The notes beneath the pieces are model-generated. The model had not been told where the DNA came from. It saw only the letters and a program-made list of their open reading frames with translations, and made no database searches. Both the position numbers and the translations under genes were made by a program. Below, one piece after another: positions 1 through 11,540 of a stretch of DNA of 64,000 nt. Location of the stretch: contig NC_134829.1 in assembly GCF_004210375.1 (NCBI RefSeq), forward strand, positions 30,334,034 to 30,398,033. The letters run 5' to 3'. This DNA is from Tachypleus tridentatus (Eukaryota; Arthropoda; Merostomata; Xiphosura; Limulidae). How positions within the stretch are numbered: the stretch's first letter is position 1; every line of letters begins with the position of its first letter.

Positions 1-400
1 GAGAGTGTCAAATGTATTTCTCACATTCCAAAGTCATCATATTTGGATGTATCTCTCACATTCTAAGGTCATCATATTTGGATGTATCTCTCACATTCCA
101 AGGTCATCATATTTGGGTGTATCTCTCCCATTCCAAAGTCATCATATTTGGATGTATTTCTCACATTCCAAAGTCATCATATTTGGATGTATCTCTCACA
201 TTCTAAGGTCATCATATTTGGATGTATCTCTCACATTCCAAGGTCATCATATTTGGATGTATTTATCACATTCCAAAGTCATCATATTTGGATGTATCTC
301 TCGCATTCCAAGGTCATCATATTTGGATGTATCTCTCACATTCCAAGGTCATCATATTTGGATGTATTTCTCACATTCCAAGGTCATCATATTTGGATGT
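1..400. repeat. 35-bp minisatellite array
   Basis: About 11 tandem copies of a 35-bp unit with core CATTCCAAGGTCATCATATT followed by TGGATGTATCTCT. Copies differ at a few sites (CCAAAG/CCAAGG/CTAAGG, TATCTC/TATTTC). The array runs off the left edge, so its full length is unknown. Because 35 is not a multiple of 3, a reading frame shifts through all three phases every three units and stays open, giving overlapping ORFs of up to about 138 codons that I regard as artefacts. Confidence 0.95.
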
Positions 401-809
401 TAATTCTTCTTGTACGATTCTTGTGTAGTCTGCCTTTTTTTTTTGAACAACCACTACTCTTAAAAATACATTTTCTGGAAGTCTACCTGGAGATCTGAAA
501 TGTTTAGTCAGAGCCACAGGCAGATGAAGGATTGAAATTACATTCTTTGAATGGGTACTTCCAACATTCCATTTCACTTGACTCCACCTGTTTGTACAAG
601 AAGTATGTTGGTGGCATCAATAACAGTTCTCAACTTGTCTTTCTGTACTTCCTCTGACTGAGTAACAGTATGAATAGTATCAACAAACTTAACGCGTACA
701 CTTCTGTCTTATCACATATATACGTATTGCAACTTCTATATCTTGACACGTACGATTCTAGAGTCAAAAAAAGCAAGGATTAGATTGAAAGTATACTGGT
801 GTAGATATC
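401..809. other. Unassigned sequence
   Basis: No coding potential, repeat or RNA structure recognised between the satellite and the first SINE relic. Confidence 0.6.
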
Positions 810-950
810 AGGTTTGTTTGACTGTTTCAAAATATTGTGCAAAGCTACACAAAGTGCTACCTAAGTAAAGCACGATCCTAATTTTGGAGTGACCAATTCG
901 AAGAAAGACAGACAACTAGTCAAAAATACCCACTAGGTTGTAACCGAAAA
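810..950 (-). mobile_element. Old SINE-A relic (3' part)
   Basis: Diverged reverse-strand remnant. It shows the tail motif GTGCAAAGCTACAC, a CCTAATTTTGG-like stretch and an ACAACTAGTCA-like piece in the same order as intact reverse-strand SINE-A copies. Boundaries are approximate. Confidence 0.55.
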
Positions 951-1401
951 TGAACTTTTCGCAAAAGGTAACGCTGTCAACCCAAAACCAGAAGGGTTTT
1001 GTATTGTTTTAGCATTTCGCTAAAGTTCATTTTCAGCTACATTACATAACAATTATGAAATGATTTGGTAGAAAAATAAGTAAATATATTTAGTGCAAAT
1101 TTCAGTAAAGAGGCTTTTAAAGGCAAATCGTCAATATTAAAACATATTCAACTTTATTAGGGAACAATTTTTGATATCTTTATAATAAAGGCTACATAAA
1201 AAATATTTTCATAATGCAAACTCAAATACTGCCAATACTTGATTACAGAGGAAGCTCATAACGGAGCGAAACCCAGCCTCAAACGATTTAGGCTACCGTG
1301 AACAACAATAATAAGGTAAGTACATTCTTCAACCAAGAATTTTCTTTTGAAAATTCAAAATAATATGAAATTTTCAATGAAAAAACCCACTAACCTGTGT
1401 T
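951..1401. other. Unassigned sequence
   Basis: AT-rich with scattered stops in all frames; nothing recognised. Confidence 0.6.
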
Positions 1402-1648
1402 ATGACATCACCCTTTGAGAGAAACACTAGCTCATGGTATGACATTATCCATTGAGAGAAACATAAGCTTGTGGTATGACATTATCCATTGAGAGAAACA
1501 TAAGCTTGTGGTATGACGTAACCCATGGAGAGAAACACTAGTTTGTGGTGTGATATAATCTATTGAAAGAAATACTAACTCGTGGTATGACATTACCCTT
1601 TGAAAGTAACACTACCTTGTGTTATAACATAACCTTTTGAGTTACTAG
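1402..1648. repeat. 37-bp minisatellite, about 7 copies
   Basis: Tandem copies of a 37-bp unit (core GTATGACATTATCCATTGAG, then AGAAACATAAGCTTGTG). Two central copies are identical and the outer ones are more diverged, the usual pattern of an array homogenised in the middle. Confidence 0.9.
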
Positions 1649-1829
1649 TAATAAAAAAAATTAATTGACTGATCCTAAATTAATACTTGAATCTTTTGAC
1701 TATGATTAAGCCAGGTATGATATATTGCGGTTTAAGGGGTGAAAACAGGCATAGCATTAGAAATCAATTAACATAAAATGCGTTATAAAAATCATCTAAA
1801 TTGTGTGAGATCGGTAAATATCTTGGTTT

Positions 1830-1912
1830 TAACGTTAAAATCTCTGGTTTTATTCCTCGCGATGCACACAGCAGATAGCCCAATGTGGCTTTGCTCTGAA
1901 AAAACACAACCA
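1830..1912 (+). mobile_element. SINE-B, 5'-degraded copy
   Basis: The tail AGCAGATAGCCCAATGTGGC followed by TTTGCTCTG and an A/C-rich end identifies a SINE-B. Its tRNA-like head survives only as a diverged stretch. Confidence 0.7.
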
Positions 1913-2915
1913 ACTATTAAATGGTTTATTTCGTATTAAAAATTATTGTAAGACTATTAGGTCTTCGAGATAATTTCGACAAATGTGCAAACAGAAATTA
2001 GTGATTTAATTAACTTCCGCATTAACTTACGAGCTAGAAGTTGTGACTTATGTTGTAACCTAACTAGTTCCATATGAAAGGTCACAATGTAAATATCAGG
2101 AGTATTAGGTTATATCTTAGGGTTGTTGCAAAAGATTAACAACTATTTAGAGTGTTATGACTCTAACAACGATTCAACAAGATACTGGAAGATCTATGTT
2201 TAGTGAAAATGTAAGAACAATGACGTCACTTCCGCTGCCTCTTTTTGAAACACTAAATCACTGGACATGTGAAAATTACAGCACCATGGGATATTAGTCC
2301 GTATTTATAGTTACAAACAGTTTTGCTTGAACGTGACTATATATGACAAGATGTTAAACACAGGTGTTTTAAGTAACCTAAACAGAAATGACTTCAACGA
2401 TATAGTTAATATCATGATTAACTTATATTACATACGGTGGAGTAAAACGGACTAAAAACGCTTCAGATATTTTTCTGATAAGTCCATGTCTGCATTAACA
2501 CTTTATTCTGCAAAACATACGGATACTTCTGAAACATCTTACAAGAGTTAATGAATGTAAAATAGGCTTAACTTAGGTCTTTTTGTCACTGTTTTCAGTT
2601 ATCTTAATGCTTTATTTGAAATGTTTCATACTTCACAATGAAATATTAAATAATTTTTATTTTTCCACGTGGTTTGTTGCTTGAATTTAAAAATCAGTTT
2701 AATTTTTCAGAACATTTTTTACATATTTTAATTTTTCCATTACAATTAACACTAATTATACCGTATTTCCGTATGTTTTTTTTTCAAAAAGTAGGATTTC
2801 ACTGGTACTCTTATAGCAACAGCGTGCGATTTTGCGTAAACGGAATTCGAACCATGAACTTACGAATCCACAACTCGTCACGTTTATTATTATGCCACGC
2901 TGGACCTATTCGCGC
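1913..2915. other. Unassigned sequence with one CRE-like site
   Basis: No gene found. An 88-codon open frame at 2674-2940 runs into the next SINE and looks like chance. The only point of note is the CRE/ETS motif listed separately. Confidence 0.6.
2221..2233. promoter_or_regulatory. CRE palindrome fused to an ETS core
   Basis: Perfect palindrome TGACGTCA, overlapped by ACTTCCG (reverse complement CGGAAGT, an ETS-type core). CREB/ATF and ETS factors bind these motifs in animals. No transcript start can be seen nearby, so function is conjectural; an 8-mer can occur by chance. Confidence 0.25.
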
Positions 2916-3192
2916 GGCCCAGCATAGCCAGGTGAGTTAAGGCGTTCGACGGGTAATATGAAGGTCGCAGGTTCGAATCTTCGTTACACCAAACATGCTC
3001 GCCCTTTTAGCCGTGGAGGCATTATAATGTTACGGTCAATCCCACTATTCGTTGGTTAAAGAGTAGCCCAAGAGTTGGCAGTAGGTGGTGATGACCAGTT
3101 GTCTTCCTTCTAGTCTGATACTGATAAATTAGGGACGGTTAACACAGATAGCTCTCGTGTAGCTTTGCACAAACATTCTAAACAAACCAAAC
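2916..3192 (+). mobile_element. SINE-A, near full length
   Basis: tRNA-like head with B box GGTTCGAATC, SINE-A body (CAATCCCACTATTCGTTGG, AGTAGCCCAAGAGTTGGC) and 3' tail TGTAGCTTTGCACAA with an A/C-rich end. Several point changes suggest an older copy. Confidence 0.9.
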
Positions 3193-3702
3193 CTGACGAT
3201 AATGTCGTAGCATCTGAAAATAATTAATTTCTCAGTGTGATATGATATATAAGCCTCTCTGATAGTTAACGGTATAAATAAAAGTCGGTAATTTGAAGGT
3301 CACGCTTCATCATATTCTCTAAATCAAATTCGAGTTAGAGTGTTTTTAGTTATAAAATATCTTTTCCGTTGGGACCTGTCACAGTAAAAAAAAACAAAAA
3401 TTTCGCTTTACTGTAAGGTTAGTTGTATTAAGAATATGCTATTTTTAACTCAGTGAATTTGTAAATTAATACAAACCCAAGGCAATGTTCAAATCTGGCT
3501 TCCTGTTTGTTAATATACTCACTTTTTTATAACGTTATCAACCAACTCTTCATCGTTAAGCCTAAGTAAAGTCTATGCTATTTAATCTATTTAATGAACT
3601 CGCTGATAGATAAGTGGTGTATTTCTATCGGATGGTACAGAATAAAGAAAAACAGATGCTGCATAGCACAATCATGTTTTCTTTTAGGTAACATTAATCC
3701 AC
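3193..3702. other. Unassigned sequence
   Basis: AT-rich, no recognisable gene or repeat. Confidence 0.6.
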
Positions 3703-3831
3703 TTTTGTTTGTTTGTAGATAAACCCAAAGCTACACAATGAGCTATCTGTGCTGTGTCCACCACGTGTATTGAAACCCGGTTTTAGCGCTATATGCCTTC
3801 AGACTTGCCATTGTGCTACTGGAAGGCAATT
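3703..3831 (-). mobile_element. SINE-C
   Basis: Reverse-strand copy: GTTTGTTTGT tail, AAAGCTACACAATGAGCTAT, then the head with the B-box complement ATTGAAACC and the CAGACTTGCCATTGTGCTAC segment. Confidence 0.8.
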
Positions 3832-4400
3832 GATCTAGTTCTTTCGAATTTTGTTCTTTATTAGCCAAACAGAGCACTTGTTTTCACTGTGTATTCGTTG
3901 AGTATTATTGGTTTCATTGGTCCTTAATTATGAAAAGAAGAAATTAATTTCTTCGATTTTTTTTAACCATACTGCTTTACCAATACCTTTATAGTATTTT
4001 GGTGTCACCTTCGTTTAGTCTCTTAGTCCTTCTTATTTTTATATCTTATGCCTTGTGGTAAATACAGGAATGTTTTCATGGCAGAAAAACTAATTCTCCT
4101 TTAGACCCTTTTAAAATATAGTATAATTATAAACCTGATAGCAAGAAACTCCACATAGTTATTATTGTTCAAGCGCAATTAAGTATTCTTTATTTTCCTC
4201 CTTAGCTAAGAGTGAGAAACTACTTAGTTTATAGAAACTTTAAATGTACGTTTTTTGAGCACCTACATTATCTCGCCTACAGGAAATCCGCATTACGTAG
4301 TAGTGACCTTATTTTACGTTCTAGTAATATACGTTTAAAAGATTTCCCACAAACAAGTATTCATGGTCTTTTTTCTATGGAAGATGTTGGAGGAGGCCTA
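3832..4400. other. Unassigned sequence
   Basis: No gene recognised. An open frame beginning at 4212 merely runs on into the adjoining 51-bp array. Confidence 0.6.
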
Positions 4401-5778
4401 GTTTTGATTTTGTGTATACAGTTTCTGGTGAGACTGTCGTGTATAAGTTTAGTTTTGATTTTGTGTATACAGTCTCTGGTGAGACTGTCGTGTATAAGTT
4501 TAGTTTTGATTTTGTGTACACAGACTCTGGCAAGACTGTCGTGTATAGGTTTAGTTTTGATTTTGTGTATACAGTCTCTGGTGAGAGTGTCGTGTATAAG
4601 TTTAGTTTTGATTTTGTGTATACAGTCTCTGGTGAGAGTGTCGTGTATAAGTTTAGTTTTGATTTTGTGTATACAGTCTCTGGTGAGAGTGTCGTGTATA
4701 AGTTTAGTTTTGATTTTGTGTATACAGGCTCTGGTGAGAGTGTCGTGTATAAGTTTAGTTTTGATTTTGTGTATACAGGCTCTGGTGAGACTGTCGTGTA
4801 TAAGTTTAGTTTTGATTTTGTGTATACAGTCTCTTGCGAGACTGTCGTGTATAAGTTTGGTTTTGATTTTGTGTATACAGTCTCTGGTGAGACTGTCGTG
4901 TATAAGTTTAGTTTTGATTTTGTGTATACAGTCTCTGGTGAGACTGTCGTGTATAAGTTTAGTTTTGATTTTGTGTATACAGTCTCTGGTGAGACTGTCG
5001 TGTATAAGTTTAGTTTTGATTTTGTGTATACAGTCTCTGGTGAGAGTGTCGTGTATAAGTTTAGTTTTGATTTTGTGTATACAGTCTCTGGTGAGAGTGT
5101 CGTGTATAAGTTTAGTTTTGATTTTGTGTATACAGTCTCTGGTGAGAGTGTCGTGTATAAGTTTGGTTTTGATTTTGTGTATACAGTCTCTGGTGAGACT
5201 GTCGTGTATAAGTTTAGTTTTGATTTTGTGTATACAGTCTCTGGTGAGACTGTCGTGTATAAGTTTAGTTTTGATTTTGTGTATACAGTCTCTGGTGAGA
5301 GTGTCGTGTATAAGTTTAGTTTTGATTTTGTGTATACAGTCTCTGGTGAGAGTGTCGTGTATAAGTTTAGTTTTGATTTTGTGTATACAGTCTCTGGTGA
5401 GACTGTCGTGTATAAGTTTAGTTTTGATTTTGTGTATACAGTCTCTGGTGAGAGTGTCGTGTATAAGTTTAGTTTTGATTTTGTGTATACAGTCTCTGGT
5501 GAGAGTGTCGTGTATAAGTTTAGTTTTGATTTTGTGTATACAGTCTCTGGTGAGAGTGTCGTGTATAAGTTTAGTTTTGATTTTGTGTATACAGTCTCTG
5601 GTGAGACTGTCGTGTATAAGTTTAGTTTTGATTTTGTGTATACAGTCTCTGGTGAGAGTGTCGTGTATAAGTTTAGTTTTGATTTTGTGTATACAGTCTC
5701 TGGCGAGACTGTCGTGTATAAGTTTAGTTTTGATTTTGTGTATACAGTCTCTGGTGAGACTGTCGTGTATAAGTTTAG
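4401..5778. repeat. 51-bp minisatellite, 27 copies
   Basis: Twenty-seven highly uniform tandem copies of a 51-bp unit (core GTGTATACAGTCTCTGGTGA, then GA[C/G]TGTCGTGTATAAG). The main polymorphism is a C/G switch in GAGACTG/GAGAGTG, which comes in runs. A rarer A/G switch gives TTTGG in two units. The unit is exactly 17 codons, so frames lacking a stop in one unit stay open: 528 and 473 codons on plus and 468 on minus. Equal openness in three frames argues against coding. Uniformity suggests recent expansion. Confidence 0.97.
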
Positions 5779-6195
5779 CAATGTCTCATTTTACTTGAAG
5801 AAACCAGTGTCGTACACTGTAACAATCCTTTAAAGACTCCTGGCTTCATCTCAGCACACTTACGTCGGATTCTTTTGTATAAAAATGTATATATACATGT
5901 ACAGACTCCCATCAAAACAATGATACTTTGTAAACTGCTAATCAGTTTTACACATTACTTACTAACGTGTAATTCGTTGATTACTTGTTCACCCTCTTCG
6001 TACTTCACACCACCCTACAGCAATACGCTAGTACCACTGTTTCTTTTGTACGTCGAGAATGCGTCATGCAAGCTCGGGCACTGTTGCCAAGGTACATGCT
6101 CTGTCATATCCACTAGCATGAGGATATAACGTTCACACTATCTCAATCTAGAATATAATCTTTTCTTAATAAGACAAAAAGTTTGAATGTCTCTT
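5779..6195. other. Unassigned sequence
   Basis: Array flank with no gene or repeat recognised; an 84-codon frame at 5875-6129 has no familiar features. Confidence 0.6.
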
Positions 6196-6208
6196 TTCTG
6201 TCACCTAG

Positions 6209-6493
6209 GTAGCCTGGCATGGCCTAGCGCGTTAAGGTGTGCGCTTCGTAATCTCAGGGTCGCGGGTTCGCGCCCGAGTCGCGACAAACATGCTCGCCCT
6301 CCCAGCCGTGGGGGCGTTATAATGTGACGGTCAATCCCAGTATTCGTTGGTAAAAGAGTAGCCCAAGAGTTGGTGGTGGGTGGTGATGACTAGCTGCCTT
6401 CCCTCTAGTCTTACACTGCTAAATTAGGGACGGCTAGCACAGATAGCTCTCGAGTAGCTTTGTGCGAAATTCCAAAACAAACAAACAAAACAA
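6209..6493 (+). mobile_element. SINE-A, full length with TSD
   Basis: Complete copy from GCCTGGCATGGCC to the (CAAA)n tail, flanked by the perfect 13-bp duplication TTCTGTCACCTAG (6196-6208 and 6494-6506). This fixes both ends and indicates insertion by target-primed reverse transcription. It faces an inverted SINE-A about 100 bp downstream. Confidence 0.96.
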
Positions 6494-6590
6494 TTCTGTC
6501 ACCTAGAAGTATTGTATATTCTTGAAATGCACTCGCTATTGTTGTTGATTAACGAATATTCATGTTCAGTTTATTCTTACACTGTTTCTG

Positions 6591-6874
6591 TTTGGTTTGT
6601 TCGTTTGTTTTTGAATTTCGCGCAAAGGTACTCAAGGAATATCTGCGCTAGCCGTCCCTAATTTAGCAGTGTAAGACTAGAGGGAAGGCAACTAGTCATC
6701 ACCACCCACCGCCAACTCTTGGGTTACTCTTTTACCAACAAATAGTGGAATTGACCGTCATATTATAACGCCCTCACGGCTGAAAAGGCGAGCATGTTTG
6801 GTGCGATGAGAATGCGAACACGCGACCCTCAGTTTACGAGTCGCACGCCTTAACCCATCTGGCCATGCCGGGCC
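6591..6874 (-). mobile_element. SINE-A, full length
   Basis: Reverse-strand copy from the GTTTGTT tail at 6591 to the head end CATGCCGGGCC at 6874. With the plus copy ending at 6493 it forms an inverted repeat that could fold into a long hairpin if transcribed. Confidence 0.93.
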
Positions 6875-7071
6875 ATAAGACTAGAGGGAAGGTAGCTAGT
6901 CATCATCACCCACCGCTAACTCATGGGCTACTCTTTTACCAACGTATAGCGTGATCGACCATCACATTATAACGCTCCTACGGCTGAAAGGGGCGAGTAT
7001 GTATAGTGCGATGGGGATTCGAACACGCGACCCTTAGATTACCACCTTAGCCACCTGGCCATGCCAGGCCC
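6875..7071 (-). mobile_element. SINE-A, 3'-deleted copy abutting the previous one
   Basis: Starts directly at TAAGACTAGAGGGAAGG, so the tail is missing, and runs to the head end CATGCCAGGCC. Head-to-body junction with the neighbouring copy suggests recombination or insertion between SINEs. Confidence 0.9.
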
Positions 7072-8238
7072 ACTCTTTCTGTCTCTTACTCTAATTAAGA
7101 AGGTTAATATTTAACTCAGTGATACACTTTTATTGATGTTAATTTAGTTATTGTGGTTAACTATTTTTATTTTAACGGGAAAACAGTATATCTTAAAGTA
7201 CTACAGAATAAGATAACATGGACAACTTTGGTACCATGACCAGGATTTGTTTTTTGAGGGTTTTTTCTCTTGAAAAATGCATTTTAATATGCTTTTATTT
7301 ATTCTTGGACGCTTCAAGTTCAAATGTCTTGGATACAGAAAGTTAGATTTTTTGTATAAAGATTTTCTAACTAAGAAATAAAAATTGTTGCTGAGAACAA
7401 AAGGCTGTTTGAGACATTAGCTAGGACCTGGAGAAGTTCTCTTCTGGACGTTGACTTCTTCAGTGAATTTCCATAAGTGCGTGACAAAAATATCGCTGTA
7501 AAGGCAAACTTAGGAATGAACACTACCATAAAATAAAGCTCCAGAGCAGCTAAATGATTTTCATCTCTGATGTTCGATCTTGGTGCACAGGAGAAACAAT
7601 CGAATCGACTGAGAATCATCATGGCGATGTACAGTCTGATTAATCTGATATTAAATAGTCTATATAGCTTCCAGACGTTTGTGACAATGATAGCCCAATT
7701 CCATCTTTAGCCATTGCCACTTGAAACAAGACAAAAGAAACGAGAGGCATTATTGGAAGACAATGTCCAGCAGTTTGAGCTTTTTCTGCCATCAGGTGAA
7801 ACAATTAGTTCCAACTGAAAAATAATGTTATCCATCGAACAGTTGTGAGTTTCTCCTTGCTGCCAAATATATTAACAGATTTTCTTTTTCCTGAAGTAGA
7901 AATATACGCGCATATATCTACCCCTCACCTTGATGTGATTAGATCTATCAATAGGAATAATTCATGTATTACTGAAAACAGATAAGTACCAGTCTCAAAT
8001 TCGCTCAAGTGACTTGACTGGCTCTATAACCATGTAGTACAATGAATTTTAAGCCAGTTGGAGAATACTGACCTGATTTAGCATTCTCGTCATGGGTATT
8101 TTTTACTACGCATGACATGATGGTTTTAGTAAGTTGCATTCAAAATGTAATTATGGTATATCAATTAGTATAGTATAAAATCGTAGATAATAATCCATAT
8201 TTTAATATATATAAGTTTTAAGCTCTTAATTTTAAATA
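7072..8238. other. Unassigned sequence
   Basis: No confident gene. An 83-codon minus-strand frame (7371-7622) is rich in hydrophobic residues but matches no family I recognise and has no clear splice context. Confidence 0.55.
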
Positions 8239-8358
8239 AGCCCCCCGCTAGTACAGCGGTATGCCTTCGGATTTACCACGCTAAAATCAGGGGTTCGATT
8301 CCCCTCGGTGGGTTCAGCAGGTAGCCAGATGTTGCTTTGCTATAAGAAAAAACACACA
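8239..8358 (+). mobile_element. SINE-B, full length
   Basis: tRNA-like head CCCCCCGCTAGTACAGCGG with intact B box GGTTCGATTCC and acceptor-like 3' end GGTGGG, then the short tail CAGATGTTGCTTTGC and (CA)n. It is part of a SINE, not a functional tRNA gene: the anticodon stem does not pair. Confidence 0.95.
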
Positions 8359-9243
8359 CTCATTCTTATATAGCAATATTTTTCTTTTAATTCTGTATTT
8401 CTTCTAGTGTGAGAAACGTGACTTTTTCTCTAAACAATCCTTTTTCTCTAATTTATTTACCATCCCTCCATCAAATACGAAATTTAACGTAAATTGCTCA
8501 TTATAATGTTGTCATTCCCCAGGCAAAGCATTATTTACATAGCCTTCAACTGCGTTTAGTTACATAGCCATCAAATAGCAAAATCACGTCTCTCTTGCCA
8601 CACTCACGTATGACATCTTTTGTTTCAGGATTTGTCAATCCTTATGTTCAATACTACATTATTTATAACCAATGTGAAGCCAACGTTTACATTTATCAAA
8701 TAACTTATTATGTTGTGTTATATTCTGTACAGAAAAGTGTTAATTTCGTTTTCAGTACAAACTTCGTTCCCAAGGGAAACTTACCCATTGGAACAAAGCT
8801 TGTACAGAAAGAAGACATTAATATGCTACAGATGTAATAATAGCAGTCTAGAACTTTGATGAGCATAAAAGTTGACATTTCGCTTATTCAGGAGCATTAA
8901 TACGAATGCTTTAATTTTTCCTACCAAAGTATTCGAATATAAATACCCCAAAAGCTGTATTCGAACATGCATATCCTATCTTTGAAAGACAGGCACTATA
9001 CTCTTTGATGATGAATATAATTGGTTCAGTCATATCCAACTGAAATGCTTGCATCACATGGAGATTATGATCTGCTGAGGACGGGTCAGCCAGTAACACA
9101 GTCTAACTGAGTACCAGTGAATGGGCAAGGCTTCCCAGGTTGTTTGTCCCATTGTATTTTGGCACAGCACATAATATTTGCCCAACTACCCATAAGATGC
9201 AGGAATCATAGTTGTTGCCTCTTTAGCTCTGATAACTAAAGAA
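8359..9243. other. Unassigned sequence
   Basis: No gene recognised; 80- and 62-codon frames (8595-8837 plus, 8911-9099 minus) look like chance. Confidence 0.55.
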
Positions 9244-9335
9244 GCACAAGTCAGGTCTGTCCATTGACTTGAGGAAACATAACAGTCAAGCACAAGTTGG
9301 GTATGGCCATTAACTTGGGGAACCATAACAGTCAG
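9244..9335. repeat. 46-bp direct duplication
   Basis: Two diverged tandem copies sharing GCACAAGT, CCATT(G/A)ACTTG and CATAACAGTCA at the same offsets. Confidence 0.75.
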
Positions 9336-9487
9336 CTTCTTAAACAAGGTTTAGTGGCCATCAAAATTCTTTCAGGGCTAGGCGGTGTTTGATATGTGCT
9401 GATAAAGGTTTATTGGGAAACCGTTATTTTCTCTCGCTGAAACCGATTTATACCTTAGATGAACCGAATACTTCACTTTAATGGAAA

Positions 9488-9537
9488 CTTCAATGTTGTG
9501 TAGCTTTGTGCTTAACCACAAACAAAAAAAAAGAAAT
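9488..9537 (+). mobile_element. SINE-C tail fragment
   Basis: Severely 5'-truncated: only TTGTGTAGCTTTGTGCTTAA plus the A-rich tail remains. Confidence 0.75.
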
Positions 9538-9906
9538 TAAAACCTGTTCTTCTGTCAGCTATAAGCACTGTCTGTCATCAAGTTGTCCTAGTAACTTTAA
9601 TTTGTATTGATGATAAAAACAATTATTCAGTTAATGTTTACGCTGTCTCTTGGCTATTTCTTCAACTCGGTAAAACTTAAAGAATTCATGTTCGACTTCA
9701 TAATACACTTTCTGCCGCCTGCCCATTATTGAAATTACTATTGTTATCTGTTATTGAAGCTACTGTTGCTAACTGGAAAACTGTGGATCTGTAAATATAT
9801 CATTCTTTAAGCAGGTGAGATGATGACTTTCGAGAGTTATGCTTCGACACCAAGTTGTTGATTTCAGTATTGATGTGTTTTTTATCACGAACTAATGGAA
9901 ACAGTA
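9538..9906. other. Unassigned sequence
   Basis: Nothing recognised. Confidence 0.6.
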
Positions 9907-9917
9907 CAGTCTTTCGA

Positions 9918-10199
9918 TTGTTTGTTTGTTTGTTTGTGAATTTCGCGCAAAGCTACACGATGGCTATCTGCATTAACCGTCCCTAATTTAGCAGTGTAAG
10001 ACTAGAGGAAAGGCAGCTAATCACCATCACCCACCGCCAAATTTTGGACTACTCTTTTAACAGCGCATAGTGGGATTAACCGTTACATTATAAAGTCCCA
10101 ACGGCTGAAAGGGTGAGCATGTTTGGTGCGAGGGCGATTCGAACCCGCGACCCTCATATAAAGAGTCGAACGCCTTAACCACCGGACTATGCCGAGTCC
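9918..10199 (-). mobile_element. SINE-A, full length with TSD
   Basis: Reverse-strand copy with (TTTG)n tail, body and head, bounded by direct repeats AGTCTTTCGA (9908-9917 and 10201-10210). Confidence 0.95.
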
Positions 10200-10210
10200 C
10201 AGTCTTTCGA

Positions 10211-10555
10211 AACGTGCATACTTAATTTTTACCTTCTATAAGTAAAAACTTAAAGTTAACGAGCAAAGATACTCGTTACAATTTAAACTATTAGAAATTA
10301 AAATCATATTCGTAATTTAAATATAATGTTGAAAGAATACGTTCATATACATTACAAATTATTATTTTAGTGAATTAAGTAATATGTCTTGAAATGGAAT
10401 AAAAGTCTATGAAACTTAACGATATTAGATAATACACAAAACATTAGCTTTTTGTCGATGTCACTTGAACACTGATTTTTTTAATCAGATTTATTTCAAC
10501 AATATCTATACACTTACATATAAACGATATATGGTTCAGGTACACAGCGAAAGAT
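10211..10555. other. Unassigned AT-rich sequence
   Basis: Nothing recognised. Confidence 0.6.
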
Positions 10556-10808
10556 TTGATTTGTTTGTTTTTCTAATTTCGCGCAAAGCTACACGAAGGT
10601 TATCTGCGCTAGCCGTCCCTAATTTAGCAATATAAGACTAGAAGGTTAACTAGTCACACCACCCACCGCCAACTCTTGGGCTACTATTTTACCAATGAAT
10701 AGTGGGATTGATCATCACATTTTAACGCCCCCACTACTAAAGAGCGAGCATGTTTGGTGTGAGATAGCATCGAACCCGCGACCCTCAGGTTACGTGTCGA
10801 GTACCTTA
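10556..10808 (-). mobile_element. SINE-A, head partly lost
   Basis: Reverse-strand copy from TTGTTTGTTTTTC to the B-box complement CGAACCCGCGACCCTCAGG. The outer part of the tRNA head is missing or degraded. Confidence 0.9.
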
Positions 10809-11412
10809 AAATATCGAAAGAAGCAATACTCAGAAAACTGGTTTCAGTTGGATATGTTCAGTAATTTATAACTGTTCTATGGACGGGAAGGTCTATTGTA
10901 TATAACATTACGGTTTTCAACCTTATCTTGCAGTTGAATGCATTTCATTTATCTTTAACTTTTGATTAACTTTAACATTACTTTTGATGACGAGTGTAGG
11001 GAGAAATATCTATATTCATTGGCTAACATAGCTTTAATAGCTATGATATAACTGGAAAGGCAAAGAGACTGTTGTTCGTTATAAAGCGTAAAGATACACG
11101 ACAGATTGTCTGTGCTCTGCTCATCGCAATTATCTAAACTTGATTTTGAGTGTCAGAAGCTCAGTAACTTACCACTGAGAGAGGGGAGGACATAGGATCA
11201 TACTTAAACATTGTACGCTTTAGTAAAATAAAGAAATCTGGATAAAGGATTTTCGAAACTAACATTAGCGATAATAGATAGACTAAAAAATAATTTAACT
11301 CTTGGTGATGGCAGACAAAGCACAGATAGCTCGCTGTCAGTTTTGTACTGAAACAAGAAACCCTTTCTAGTGTTATGGTTGAATGAGATTGCTGCTCTTA
11401 TTCATACTGCCC
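10809..11412. other. Unassigned, with two SINE-C relics
   Basis: About 11080-11180 (minus) and 11307-11360 (plus) carry diverged SINE-C pieces (TGTCTGTGCTCTGC; AAAGCACAGATAGCTCGCTG). The remainder holds nothing recognisable. Confidence 0.5.
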
Positions 11413-11540
11413 TGCATCCCAGTGGCACAGCGGCATGTCTGCGGACTTACACTGCTAGAATCCGGATTTCGATACCTGTGGTGGGCAAAGCACAAGACAA
11501 CCCATTGTGTAGATTTGTGCTTAACTTAAAACAAACATGC
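11413..11540 (+). mobile_element. SINE-C
   Basis: Head CCAGTGGCACAGCGGCATGT, B box GGATTTCGATACC and tail CCCATTGTGTAGATTTGTGC with an AAAC end. Confidence 0.9.

Noticed and set aside
5-498. Overlapping plus-strand frames in the left satellite
   Set aside because: A 35-bp repeat cycles through three phases, so any frame without a stop in three units stays open.
4401-5778. CRISPR-like array
   Set aside because: Tandem repeats without unique spacers in a eukaryotic setting; the same applies to all other arrays here.
4212-5833. Open frames of 528, 473 and 468 codons
   Set aside because: They follow from a 51-bp (17-codon) repeat that lacks stops in three frames at once; no domain, start context or splicing supports translation.
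7371-7622. 83-codon hydrophobic minus-strand frame
   Set aside because: No receptor or channel motif recognised; length is within chance for this base composition.
8239-8310. tRNA gene
   Set aside because: A and B boxes and acceptor-like ends are present, but the anticodon stem does not pair and a SINE tail follows; the same holds for the other SINE heads.
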